From an uncultured Desulfovibrio sp. (GTDB lineage: Bacteria; Desulfobacterota; Desulfovibrionia; Desulfovibrionales; Desulfovibrionaceae), in the NCBI GenBank assembly GCA_934546745.1, contig CAKTDV010000021.1:1-49230 (forward strand): a stretch of 49,230 nucleotides of DNA, read 5' to 3'. How positions within the stretch are numbered: position 1 is the stretch's first letter; every line of letters starts with the position of its first letter. Below, one piece after another: positions 34,241 to 41,733 of the stretch. The position numbers were made by a program, and so were the translations under genes. Under the pieces are notes generated by a model. It had not been told where the DNA came from, did not search any database, and saw only the letters and a program-made list of their open reading frames with translations.

Positions 34241-34289
34241 GATATACCTCCATGCGCCGAAGCGCTTTTTTTGACATTTGCGATGGAAA

Positions 34290-34317
34290 AGTATAGAGAA
34301 TATATGCGCCTTGTCAA
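34290..34317 (-). promoter_or_regulatory. Strong promoter of the PxxKW gene
   Basis: TTGACA (34317-34312), 16 bases, TATACT (34295-34290) on the minus strand. Both boxes are near consensus. The leader to the GTG start would be about 43 bases. Confidence 0.75.
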
Positions 34318-34367
34318 GTTTTTTTGCCGTGACGCGGGAAGCCACGGCCTTTTTCCCTCTTTTCCCC

Positions 34368-35684
34368 TTATCCCAGCCTGCGCACGACAAAGTCGCGCAC
34401 GGCGTCGGCTTCCCGACACAGATCCGCATAGTCGAAGCCCGTGAAGCTCCCGTCGCGGTAGAGGATGCGTCCGGCCACCGCTGTCAGACGTACTTCCGCG
34501 CCCGTGGCCGCATAGACGGCATGGGATACGGGGTTATACATGGGGCGCATATTGGGGCAGGCAAGATCAAGCGCGATGAAGTCGGCCCAGGCGCCGGGCT
34601 CCAGTCTGCCCAGCAGGGGATCCCCGAATGCCGCAGCGCCGCCCAGCGTGGCCATGTCCAGCACCTCCCGCGCCGCCATGACCGTGGGATCCCCGTCAGC
34701 GAGTTTGTGCAGCAGGGCGGCGCGCCCCATTTCCGTGAACATATTGAGCTGATTGTTGCTGGCCGCGCCGTCTGTGCCGAGCGCCACGGTCAGCCCGGCG
34801 CGCAGCATGGCGGGCACGGGAGCCGCGCCCGAAGCGAGTTTCATGTTGGAGGAGGGGTTGTGGACGACGCGGACGCCTCTGTCCGCCAGCAGCTCCATTT
34901 CCTCCGGGCTGACGTCCACGGCATGGGCGAGGACGGCGCCGGGGCGCAGCAGGCCGCAGGCGTCGGCATGGGCTACGGGGCGCCGCTTGTGCCTTGCGAG
35001 ACACACGGCCGTTTCCTCCCGTGTTTCGGCAAGGTGCAGATGCAGGGGAAGGCGCAGTTCCTGGGCCAGACCGGCACAGTCCTCCAGGATTTCTTTTGAT
35101 GTCGTATAGACGCTGTGCGGCGTGACGGCGACGCGCAGCAGCGGGTCGTCCCGCCATGTTTCGGCCAGCGCCCGCGTGGCGTCCAGCGCGTCCCGCGCCG
35201 AGGCGCAGCAGGCGGACGGGAATTCGAAGACGGCCTCGCCGCCAAGACAGCGCAGGCCCGCCATGTGGGCGGCCTCGAGGACGGCGTGCTCAAAGATATA
35301 CATGTCAATGCAGGCTGTTGTGCCTGTGCGCAGCATTTCGGCAAAGCCCAGCAGACTGCCGACCCTGACGATATGCGGCGTCAGCGCCTGTTCCACGTGG
35401 AAGACGCGCTGTTGCAGCCATTCCATCAGAGGCATATCATCGGCCAGACCGCGCAGAAACGTCATGGCGGCATGGGTGTGCGCGTTGACAAGCCCCGGCA
35501 TGAGAAGCATGTCCGGCAAATCGACGCGTCTGTCGGGTTTCCAGCGGGTCTCCAGTTCGGCAACAGGGCCCAGATCCGCAATCCGTCCATCGCGCACGGC
35601 CAGCGCGGCGTTGTCAAGAAAGGCGCGTCCGGCGTGCCGCGTCAGAATCCTGGCTGCATGAAAAAGGGTATCGCAATGCTGCAT
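34368..35684 (-). CDS. mtaD: Amidohydrolase, MTA/SAH deaminase type
   Basis: 438 residues from ATG at 35684. Metal site MPGLVNAHTHAAMTFLRGLADD (HxH), AVTPHSVYTTSKE (His), LHLHLAETREE (His) and VALGTDGAASNN (Asp). This is the amidohydrolase group of 5-methylthioadenosine/S-adenosylhomocysteine deaminases (MtaD) and close relatives such as chlorohydrolase-like enzymes. The substrate can only be inferred. AAGGA precedes the start. It diverges from the alpha/beta hydrolase at 35759. Confidence 0.82.
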   Translation of the reverse strand: MQHCDTLFHAARILTRHAGRAFLDNAALAVRDGRIADLGPVAELETRWKPDRRVDLPDMLLMPGLVNAHTHAAMTFLRGLADDMPLMEWLQQRVFHVEQALTPHIVRVGSLLGFAEMLRTGTTACIDMYIFEHAVLEAAHMAGLRCLGGEAVFEFPSACCASARDALDATRALAETWRDDPLLRVAVTPHSVYTTSKEILEDCAGLAQELRLPLHLHLAETREETAVCLARHKRRPVAHADACGLLRPGAVLAHAVDVSPEEMELLADRGVRVVHNPSSNMKLASGAAPVPAMLRAGLTVALGTDGAASNNQLNMFTEMGRAALLHKLADGDPTVMAAREVLDMATLGGAAAFGDPLLGRLEPGAWADFIALDLACPNMRPMYNPVSHAVYAATGAEVRLTAVAGRILYRDGSFTGFDYADLCREADAVRDFVVRRLG

Positions 35685-35758
35685 ACGGCGTCGTCCTTTG
35701 GCAAAAGTTCGCGTCACCATAGCCGCACCTGTCCCGCGCTTCAAGAGCGGGGGGAGGG

Positions 35759-36559
35759 ATGAACGGCGGTTCTCCACGCTGTCTCGCGCTGCACGGCCTC
35801 GGAGGGACGCCGGAGGAACTGCGCTGGCCGCTGACGGCGCTCAGGGCGGCGGGCGTACTGGCCGAAGCTCCCCTGTTGCCGGGGCATGGCGCATCGGAAG
35901 CGGCCTATCTGGCGTCCGGCTATGACGAGTGGCGCGCGCTGATCCTGGAGCGGTACCGGATCCTGTGCTCCGGAGGACCGATCCTGCTGCTGGGCTACTC
36001 GCTGGGCGGCCTGCTGGCGCTGGAGGCCGTGCGGCAGTGTCTGCGGCTGCGGTTGCCGCTGCCCGCGGGTCTTCTTGTCCTGTCCACGCCGCTGAGTTTT
36101 GCCGTGCGCTCCCGCGAGGCAGGTCTTTTTTTTCGTTGGCTGCCCGTGCTGGCCCGCCTGCCTCTGCCCGCGCGTCCGCTCCCGGTTCTGCGTTGTCCGC
36201 GCCGTTCGGCGGCGTCGCGGGAGGTGGCGCCGTGGCGGGGGTTTGAAACCTGCCTGAGCCTGCGCCACGTGCTGGAAATGGAGCGGGCGTCCAGTGCGCT
36301 GCTTCCTCTGCTGGAGCGCTGTCATATGCCACTGCTGTTTATGCAGTTGCGTCACGATACGCGCTGCCCGCCCGTCAATGCCGGGCGCTGGCTGGAACAC
36401 TGGGGTGGAACCGCCCGGGCCGAGGTGGTGGCGTGCCGCAGCCGGCATGGCGGGCATCTTATCCCCACCCACGTGGAAAGTCGGGAGCTTGTGGCCGCGC
36501 GGGCCGTGGATTTCGCCAGAAGCGCCTTTGGTCTTGCAACTTTGGGAGGACACAGGTAG
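35759..36559 (+). CDS. Alpha/beta hydrolase (carboxylesterase type)
   Basis: 266 residues. CLALHGLGGTPEELRW is the oxyanion-hole region, ILLLGYSLGGLLALE the nucleophile elbow (Ser in GYSLGG), and the late CRSRHGGHLIPT carries the likely catalytic His. Length and motifs fit the monoglyceride-lipase/EstD group of esterases. A strong GGGGGGAGGG lies right before the ATG. The substrate is unknown. It stands upstream of yajC with a 70-bp gap and may or may not share its transcript. Confidence 0.82.
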   Translation: MNGGSPRCLALHGLGGTPEELRWPLTALRAAGVLAEAPLLPGHGASEAAYLASGYDEWRALILERYRILCSGGPILLLGYSLGGLLALEAVRQCLRLRLPLPAGLLVLSTPLSFAVRSREAGLFFRWLPVLARLPLPARPLPVLRCPRRSAASREVAPWRGFETCLSLRHVLEMERASSALLPLLERCHMPLLFMQLRHDTRCPPVNAGRWLEHWGGTARAEVVACRSRHGGHLIPTHVESRELVAARAVDFARSAFGLATLGGHR

Positions 36560-36629
36560 AATAAACGGGCTTTCCCGATAATCAGCGCCGTCTCCGCGGC
36601 GCGCAGTCCGCCCCGTATGGAGGTGCGCC

Positions 36630-36977
36630 TTGTTGTTCGAATCCGTCGCCTACGCCATGGGTACGCCCCAGGCTGGTCCCGCTCCGAGCGGCACGGATAT
36701 GCTGGTGCAGTTTGTGCCGCTTATCCTGATGTTCGTCATTTTCTACTTTTTACTGATCCGTCCCCAGCAGAAGCGGGCGAAGGCCCATAAGCAGATGCTC
36801 TCCGAGCTGAAGCGCGGCGATCATGTCATCACGTCCAGCGGTCTGCTGGGCCGTATTCTGGAAATCAGCGAGGAAGAGGCCCTGATCGAATGCGGCGAGG
36901 CCAAGCTGCGTATCAGCCGTGGGGCCATCGGCGGCGTGGTGGATCCCAAGGCCGCCGCTGCCGAAGAAAAGAAGTAG
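36630..36977 (+). CDS. yajC: Preprotein translocase subunit YajC
   Basis: 115 residues, starting at TTG 36630 with GGAGG 7 bases upstream. A membrane helix (about 25-44, FVPLILMFVIFYFLLIRP) is followed by QQKRAKAHKQMLSELKRGDHVITSSG, the YajC signature, and a small soluble domain. It joins SecDF to the SecYEG translocon. secD follows after 118 bp that holds a hairpin and family 1 copy E. Confidence 0.92.
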   Translation: MLFESVAYAMGTPQAGPAPSGTDMLVQFVPLILMFVIFYFLLIRPQQKRAKAHKQMLSELKRGDHVITSSGLLGRILEISEEEALIECGEAKLRISRGAIGGVVDPKAAAAEEKK

Positions 36978-36985
36978 CTTCTCCG

Positions 36986-37014
36986 GGCCTCCCCTGTCTG
37001 GCGCGGGGGAGGCC
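36986..37014. other. Hairpin between yajC and secD
   Basis: GGCCTCCCC (36986-36994) pairs with GGGGAGGCC (37006-37014). No T run follows, so it may trim or attenuate the yajC-secD message rather than end it. Confidence 0.4.
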
Positions 37015-37017
37015 GTG

Positions 37018-37080
37018 CGTCAAAATTTCTTTTGCGGTCTGAAACCTCCCCTGCCCGCCGTGCGCGGGCAACTTCTTTTT
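37018..37080 (-). repeat. Dispersed hairpin repeat, family 1, copy E (reversed)
   Basis: Read on the minus strand: hairpin TGCCCGC/GCGGGCA, GGGGAGGTTTCAGACC, then GCAAAAGAAATTTTGACG. It faces against the yajC-secD operon, so its RBS-like end is not used. This shows the sequence is a dispersed element and not merely a ribosome binding site shared by gene starts. Confidence 0.55.
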
Positions 37081-37095
37081 TCTGGAAGGTTGTTC

Positions 37096-38682
37096 ATGAT
37101 TTCGTTGCGTTGGCGTCTCGGCGTCTCTCTGCTTGTATGCATCCTCTGCCTCGCGTATGCCCTTCCGAGCGTGCCGGGGCTGGGAACGGCTCTGCAGGCC
37201 GTGCTCCCCGACAAAAAGATCAATCTCGGCCTCGACCTCAAGGGCGGCATTCATCTGACGCTGGGGGTGGATGTGGCCAAGGCCGTGGGCAATTCGCTGG
37301 CCATGACCGGGCAGGACTTGCGCCGGGTGGCCAAGGACGAACAGCAGGTCGTCGTGCTGCGTCCCCGCGTGGTGGGCGGCGACCGCCTTGAATTTCTTGT
37401 GCCCCGCGCTGCGGACGAAAGCAAGCTGCGGGAGGTGCTGCACAGGTTTTTCCCCCAGCTGGAGGTGGGCGACCCCCAGCGCGGCGAGGCGGGACAGTTG
37501 CGCTATGTGGCGCGTTTTTCTTCCGCGGAGGTGACGCGCCTGGAAGAGCTGGCCCTTGATCAGGCCTTGCGTACCATACGTAACCGCATCGATCAGTTCG
37601 GTGTGGCCGAACCCGATATCCGCAAGCAGGAGGGACATCGCATTCAGGTGCAGTTGCCGGGTCTTTCGGATCCCCGGCGCGCCGTGCAGATTCTCGGGCA
37701 GACGGCCCATCTCGAATTTCACCTTGTCAGGGGCGACGTGGATGCCGCGCAGCCAGTTCTGCCTCCCGGCATTCTTGCGCTGCCCTACGTTGAGGACGGC
37801 AGGGAAGGAGAGGGGCAGGAGCCGCGCCGCATAGCCCTTGAGCGGGATGCCGTCCTCACGGGCGAGGATGTGGCCGACGCCCGAGCTTCCTTTGACGGGG
37901 CCGAAGCGGGCGTCTCGCTCGTCTTCAATGCCCGTGGCGCGGATATCTTTGCCCGCCTGACGGGAGAAAACGTCAACCGGCAGATGGCCATTGTCCTGGA
38001 TGGCAAGGTCTATTCCGCGCCCGTTATCCGTGAGCGCATCGCCGGAGGACGCGCCATGATTACCGGACGTTTCACCACCGAGGAAGCCAACGACCTTGCC
38101 GTGGTGTTGCGTGCGGGTTCTCTGCCCGCGCCGGTCACCGTGCTGGAGGAGCGCACCGTTGGCCCGTCCCTCGGTCAGGAGTCCATTGACAGCGGCATCA
38201 GGGCCGCCCTCGTGGGAGCGGCCGCCGTGGTCATTTTTATGGCCGTCTATTACGGTCTCAGCGGCGTCGTGGCCGATCTGATGCTCTGCTTTACCATGCT
38301 TATCATCATGGCGGGCATGGCAGCCCTTGGCGCGACGCTTACCCTGCCCGGCATTGCGGGCATCGTGCTTACCATCGGGATGGCCGTGGATGCCAACGTG
38401 CTTATTTTTGAGCGTATCCGTGAGGAAATACATCACGGTCTGACGCCGCTGGCCGCTGTCAAGGCCGGTTTCGAGCGGGCCACCATTTCCATTACGGACT
38501 CAAACCTGACGACCATCATCGCCACGATCATTCTGTATCAGTTCGGTACCGGTCCCATTCGCGGTTTTGCCGTCACGCTCTCTCTGGGCATTGTGGCGTC
38601 CATGTTCACGGCGATTTTTGTTTCCCGCGCCATTTTTGAGGAATGGGCGCGCAGGTGCGGCCCCAGGGGCATCAGCATCTAG
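37096..38682 (+). CDS. secD: Protein translocase subunit SecD
   Basis: 528 residues from ATG at 37096 (GGAAGG upstream; an in-frame extension back into yajC is rejected). One N-terminal membrane segment, then the large periplasmic part with GLDLKGGIHLTLGVD and RTIRNRIDQFGVAEPDI, and a C-terminal RND-like membrane domain with MAVDANVLIFERIREE (about 425-445). With SecF it uses the proton gradient to pull proteins across the inner membrane. The TAG stop is the first base triplet of the family 2 repeat that lies before secF. Confidence 0.95.
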   Translation: MISLRWRLGVSLLVCILCLAYALPSVPGLGTALQAVLPDKKINLGLDLKGGIHLTLGVDVAKAVGNSLAMTGQDLRRVAKDEQQVVVLRPRVVGGDRLEFLVPRAADESKLREVLHRFFPQLEVGDPQRGEAGQLRYVARFSSAEVTRLEELALDQALRTIRNRIDQFGVAEPDIRKQEGHRIQVQLPGLSDPRRAVQILGQTAHLEFHLVRGDVDAAQPVLPPGILALPYVEDGREGEGQEPRRIALERDAVLTGEDVADARASFDGAEAGVSLVFNARGADIFARLTGENVNRQMAIVLDGKVYSAPVIRERIAGGRAMITGRFTTEEANDLAVVLRAGSLPAPVTVLEERTVGPSLGQESIDSGIRAALVGAAAVVIFMAVYYGLSGVVADLMLCFTMLIIMAGMAALGATLTLPGIAGIVLTIGMAVDANVLIFERIREEIHHGLTPLAAVKAGFERATISITDSNLTTIIATIILYQFGTGPIRGFAVTLSLGIVASMFTAIFVSRAIFEEWARRCGPRGISI

Positions 38683-38770
38683 AGCGTTTACAGGAACAGG
38701 TGACGCTCTGGCGGACGCCCGCGCGAGCCACAAGGAAAAAACGCGTTTTTTCCGCCGTGCGCGAGCAGCG
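38679..38770 (+). repeat. Dispersed repeat, family 2, full copy
   Basis: Starts at the secD stop (TCTAGAGCGTTTACAGG), then ACGCTCTGGCGGACGC, CCACAAGGAAAAAACGCG / TTTTTTCCGCCGTGCGCG, and AGCAGCG. The core is palindromic. An extra palindrome TTTGAAATT...GATTTCAAA follows (38776-38798), which recurs at 44363-44384. It splits secD from secF by 147 bp. Confidence 0.6.
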
Positions 38771-38829
38771 TAATTTTTGAAATTGACAGATTTCAAACGC
38801 AAAATGCTCCAGAGGAGACGGGGGATCTC

Positions 38830-39930
38830 ATGGGATTTGCATTTTTCAAGCACGATACCAGTTTTGATTTTATCGGGAAGCGCCGTTTCTTTTACGGTCT
38901 TGCCTTGCTGCTCTGCCTCGTCGGGCTGGGCAATGTCCTGTTCGGCAGCGGCCTGAAAATGGGCATTGATTTTGCCGGCGGCGTCGTCATGCAGGTGGAA
39001 TTCCAGCAGCCTGTTGCCGATGAGGACCTGAAAGCCGCCATGTCCTCGACCGGCCTTCCCGGTGTTTCCACCCAGCGCTACGGCAATGACGGGCGCGACT
39101 ATCTTCTGCGTTGTTCCCTGCCTGAGAACCTCACGACGGCGGAGGTGCGTACCAACGCGGAAAACGCGCTTCTCAAGGCGTTTCCCGGTAACGCGGCCCA
39201 GTTTCAGCGGCTGGAGGTTGTGGGTCCCAAGGTCGGTTCCGATTTGACGAACAAGGCCCTTGCCGCCTTGTACTACGCCGTTTTGCTGATTGCGGTCTAT
39301 ATTTCGGGACGCTTTGAGCAGCGGTGGATGGCGGGCGCGATCATGGCGGCCGCGCTCTGGGGTGGCATGTACCTGCTGGGGCTGATCGGCCTCAGCATGG
39401 GCTGGCTGGTTCTGTTCGCCCTGGGCATTACCGTGGCCGTCTGCTTTGTGCTGAAGCTGAATTTTGCGCTTGGCGCCGTCGTCGGCCTTCTGCACGACGT
39501 TTTCATCACCGTGGGTCTGCTTTCGCTGCTGGGTGTGGAGATAGATCTCAATGTGGTGGCGGCCCTGCTGACACTCGTGGGATATTCGCTCAACGACACC
39601 ATCATCGTCTATGACCGTCTGCGTGAAAATCTGCGTGCCGCGCCTTCCCTGCCTCTGGACGCGCTTATCAACCGCAGCGTCAACCAGACCCTGTCACGTA
39701 CCGTGCTGACATCCGGTACGACCTTCCTTGCGACGCTGGCGCTCTATCTCTTCGGCGGCGGCGTGATTCATGACTTCGCCCTGACCATGCTTATCGGCGT
39801 TATCATCGGGACGGAATCGTCCATTTACGTATCGTCGGCCATTTTGCTCTCTTTGGGCGATACCGAGTTCTATGTGGGGCGGCAGCAGCGTCAGGTCTAT
39901 GAAAAGCCTGGCGAACACGGCATGGTATAA
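38830..39930 (+). CDS. secF: Protein translocase subunit SecF
   Basis: 366 residues. N-terminal membrane helix (FFYGLALLLCLVGLGNVLFG), FKHDTSFDFIGKR at the start, KMGIDFAGGVVMQVEF (the family signature), and C-terminal membrane segments with VGYSLNDTIIVYDRLRENLR, the SecF motif. SD-like GGGGG lies before the ATG. It forms the SecDF complex with the gene upstream. Confidence 0.95.
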   Translation: MGFAFFKHDTSFDFIGKRRFFYGLALLLCLVGLGNVLFGSGLKMGIDFAGGVVMQVEFQQPVADEDLKAAMSSTGLPGVSTQRYGNDGRDYLLRCSLPENLTTAEVRTNAENALLKAFPGNAAQFQRLEVVGPKVGSDLTNKALAALYYAVLLIAVYISGRFEQRWMAGAIMAAALWGGMYLLGLIGLSMGWLVLFALGITVAVCFVLKLNFALGAVVGLLHDVFITVGLLSLLGVEIDLNVVAALLTLVGYSLNDTIIVYDRLRENLRAAPSLPLDALINRSVNQTLSRTVLTSGTTFLATLALYLFGGGVIHDFALTMLIGVIIGTESSIYVSSAILLSLGDTEFYVGRQQRQVYEKPGEHGMV

Positions 39931-39953
39931 CGCGGAGACAGACAGAGACTTCT

Positions 39954-39983
39954 GGCGGCGGTATGTTCCGGCATACCGCCGCC
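39954..39983 (+). terminator. Terminator after secF
   Basis: GGCGGCGGTATG (39954-39965) pairs with CATACCGCCGCC (39972-39983), loop TTCCGG, then GTTTC. It lies 24 bp after the secF stop. The T run is short. Confidence 0.6.
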
Positions 39984-40031
39984 GTTTCATTGCGGGGCCG
40001 CGTGGTGGGTTCAAAAATTTTTGCCCAAGGA

Positions 40032-40059
40032 TTGACGGCGTGAACGCGGGCCTTACTGT
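40032..40059 (+). promoter_or_regulatory. Weak promoter candidate before cbpA
   Basis: TTGACG (40032-40037), 16 bases, TACTGT (40054-40059). No heat-shock sigma32-type or CIRCE element could be made out in the 257 bp before cbpA. Confidence 0.25.
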
Positions 40060-40187
40060 ACAAGGGGGGTCAGGTTTACCCGTGTCGCGGACGTAAGCCT
40101 GATGAACCTGGATAGAACGGGGCACGGTGGCCGTGCGTCCGCCCGTCACGGGCGCGGCGGCGAGAGCGTTCCCTGATGGAGGGGCAT

Positions 40188-41114
40188 ATGGCTGTTTCCT
40201 ATAAGGACTACTATAAAATTCTTGGTGTGGAACGTTCAGCCACGGCTGAGGACATTTCCAGAGCCTACAAGAAGCTGGCGCGCAAGTACCATCCGGATTT
40301 GAACCCCGGTGACAAACAGGCTGAGGAGCGTTTCAAGGAGATCAACGAAGCGCATGAAGTGCTGAAAGATCCTGAAAAACGTCGCGCCTATGACACGCTG
40401 GGAGCCAACTGGCAGCATGGGCAGCAGTTCCAGGGGGCGCCTGGTTTTGAGAACATGCGCTTTTCCTTCAACGGACAGGATATGAACGGCGCCGATTTTT
40501 CGGACTTCTTCCAGTCGCTGTTCGGCGGCGCTGGCCGGGGAAGTCATTTTGGCCCCGATCCTTTCGGTGGCTTTTCCACGCGGCAACGCCGGGGCCGGGA
40601 CGTGGAGGCGGAGTTGCCGCTGACCCTGGAAGACGCGGTCGGCGGGGGCAAGCGCGGCGTGACCGTGCAGATGAGCGCGGGCCCACGGACCCTGAGTGTC
40701 AATGTGCCCGCGGGCATTCGCGAAGGGGCCAAGCTGCGTCTGTCCGGGCAGGGCGAAAGTGTTCCCAACGGCGTTCCCGGCGATCTTTTTCTGCGCGTGC
40801 GCTATCTCCCCCACCCTTCTTTCAAGGTGGACGGCGACAATATCCAGTGCGACGTCCTGCTGAGCCCGTGGGAAGCGGTGCTGGGGTGCAAGGCACCCGT
40901 GCCGACCCTTGAGGGCGAGGTGGAGTTGACGATTCCCGCCGGTTCCGGCTCCGGGCGCAAGTTTCGCCTGCGGGGCAAGGGCCTCGGACGTCCAGGGGCG
41001 CGGGGCGATCTGCTGGTGCGCGTCATGATTCGGGTTCCGTCCCAGTTGACCGATGACGAACGCCGCCTCTGGGAAGCTCTGGCGGAAAAATCCTCTTTCA
41101 ATGCGCGTGGGTAA
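40188..41114 (+). CDS. cbpA: DnaJ-like co-chaperone CbpA (no zinc finger)
   Basis: 308 residues from ATG at 40188 (GGAGG close upstream). The J domain (about 6-70: YKILGVERSATAEDISRAYKK, then HPDLNPGD with the HPD triad) is followed by a Gly/Phe-rich stretch (75-130) and the DnaJ C-terminal beta domains. There is no CXXCXGXG zinc finger, hence CbpA rather than DnaJ. It stimulates DnaK. It is the first gene of a chaperone block with the CbpM-like gene and clpB. Confidence 0.9.
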   Translation: MAVSYKDYYKILGVERSATAEDISRAYKKLARKYHPDLNPGDKQAEERFKEINEAHEVLKDPEKRRAYDTLGANWQHGQQFQGAPGFENMRFSFNGQDMNGADFSDFFQSLFGGAGRGSHFGPDPFGGFSTRQRRGRDVEAELPLTLEDAVGGGKRGVTVQMSAGPRTLSVNVPAGIREGAKLRLSGQGESVPNGVPGDLFLRVRYLPHPSFKVDGDNIQCDVLLSPWEAVLGCKAPVPTLEGEVELTIPAGSGSGRKFRLRGKGLGRPGARGDLLVRVMIRVPSQLTDDERRLWEALAEKSSFNARG

Positions 41115-41244
41115 GCGGCTTTTCGCAGAGTACGAAGGATCGGCATGGGACGGCGTGGCCCGCTTCTGTCATGGACTGTGACACCTTGGCGGCGGCTGGT
41201 ACGGGGAGTTCTGGCACGCCGTTGCGGCGTGGAGGTTGTATCAT

Positions 41245-41559
41245 ATGAGCATGATCAAGAAAATAACAAGGTTGCCTGCGCCTTCTCCCGCGCTGGCATG
41301 GGCGGAATTCGTGGAACTGACAGGCATCGCTCCCGATCGGTTGCGGGAGTTGCTTTCGCTGGGCTGGATCGACGCCGGCGGCATGGAACCGGAGCGTTCT
41401 TTGTTTCGTGACGCGGATATTTACCGTGTTCGCAAGTTGGAGCGTATCTGCTGCGATTTTGAGCTTCCTGTGGTGGGGGGAACCATTATCGTGGATCTGC
41501 TGGAGCGCATTGACGCCCTGGAGCGCCAGGTGCGCGCGTTGCATGGCTTTGAGGAATAG
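41245..41559 (+). CDS. cbpM: CbpM-like chaperone modulator
   Basis: 104 residues from ATG at 41245 (GGAGG nine bases before). A MerR-like helix-turn-helix (WAEFVELTGIAPDRLRELL; DADIYRVRKLERICCDFEL) is followed by a coiled region DLLERIDALERQVRALHG. In E. coli CbpM binds the CbpA J domain and blocks it; the placement directly after cbpA supports the same role. An alternative is a MerR/HspR-type regulator of the block. Confidence 0.8.
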   Translation: MSMIKKITRLPAPSPALAWAEFVELTGIAPDRLRELLSLGWIDAGGMEPERSLFRDADIYRVRKLERICCDFELPVVGGTIIVDLLERIDALERQVRALHGFEE

Positions 41560-41733
41560 ACCTTCGCCATACCGCCTTCGGGAAACGCCTTCTCCGCACA
41601 CGGAACCTTCTTGATTTTTTGTGGAAAGAGTGAGGATGCCTCTTTACAGGCGGAGGATGGGGGTTATTTCTAAGGCAGACAAGAATTCTGTCATGAATCT
41701 TGCAAAGATGGAACGAGTCAGTGGAGGCTCTTT

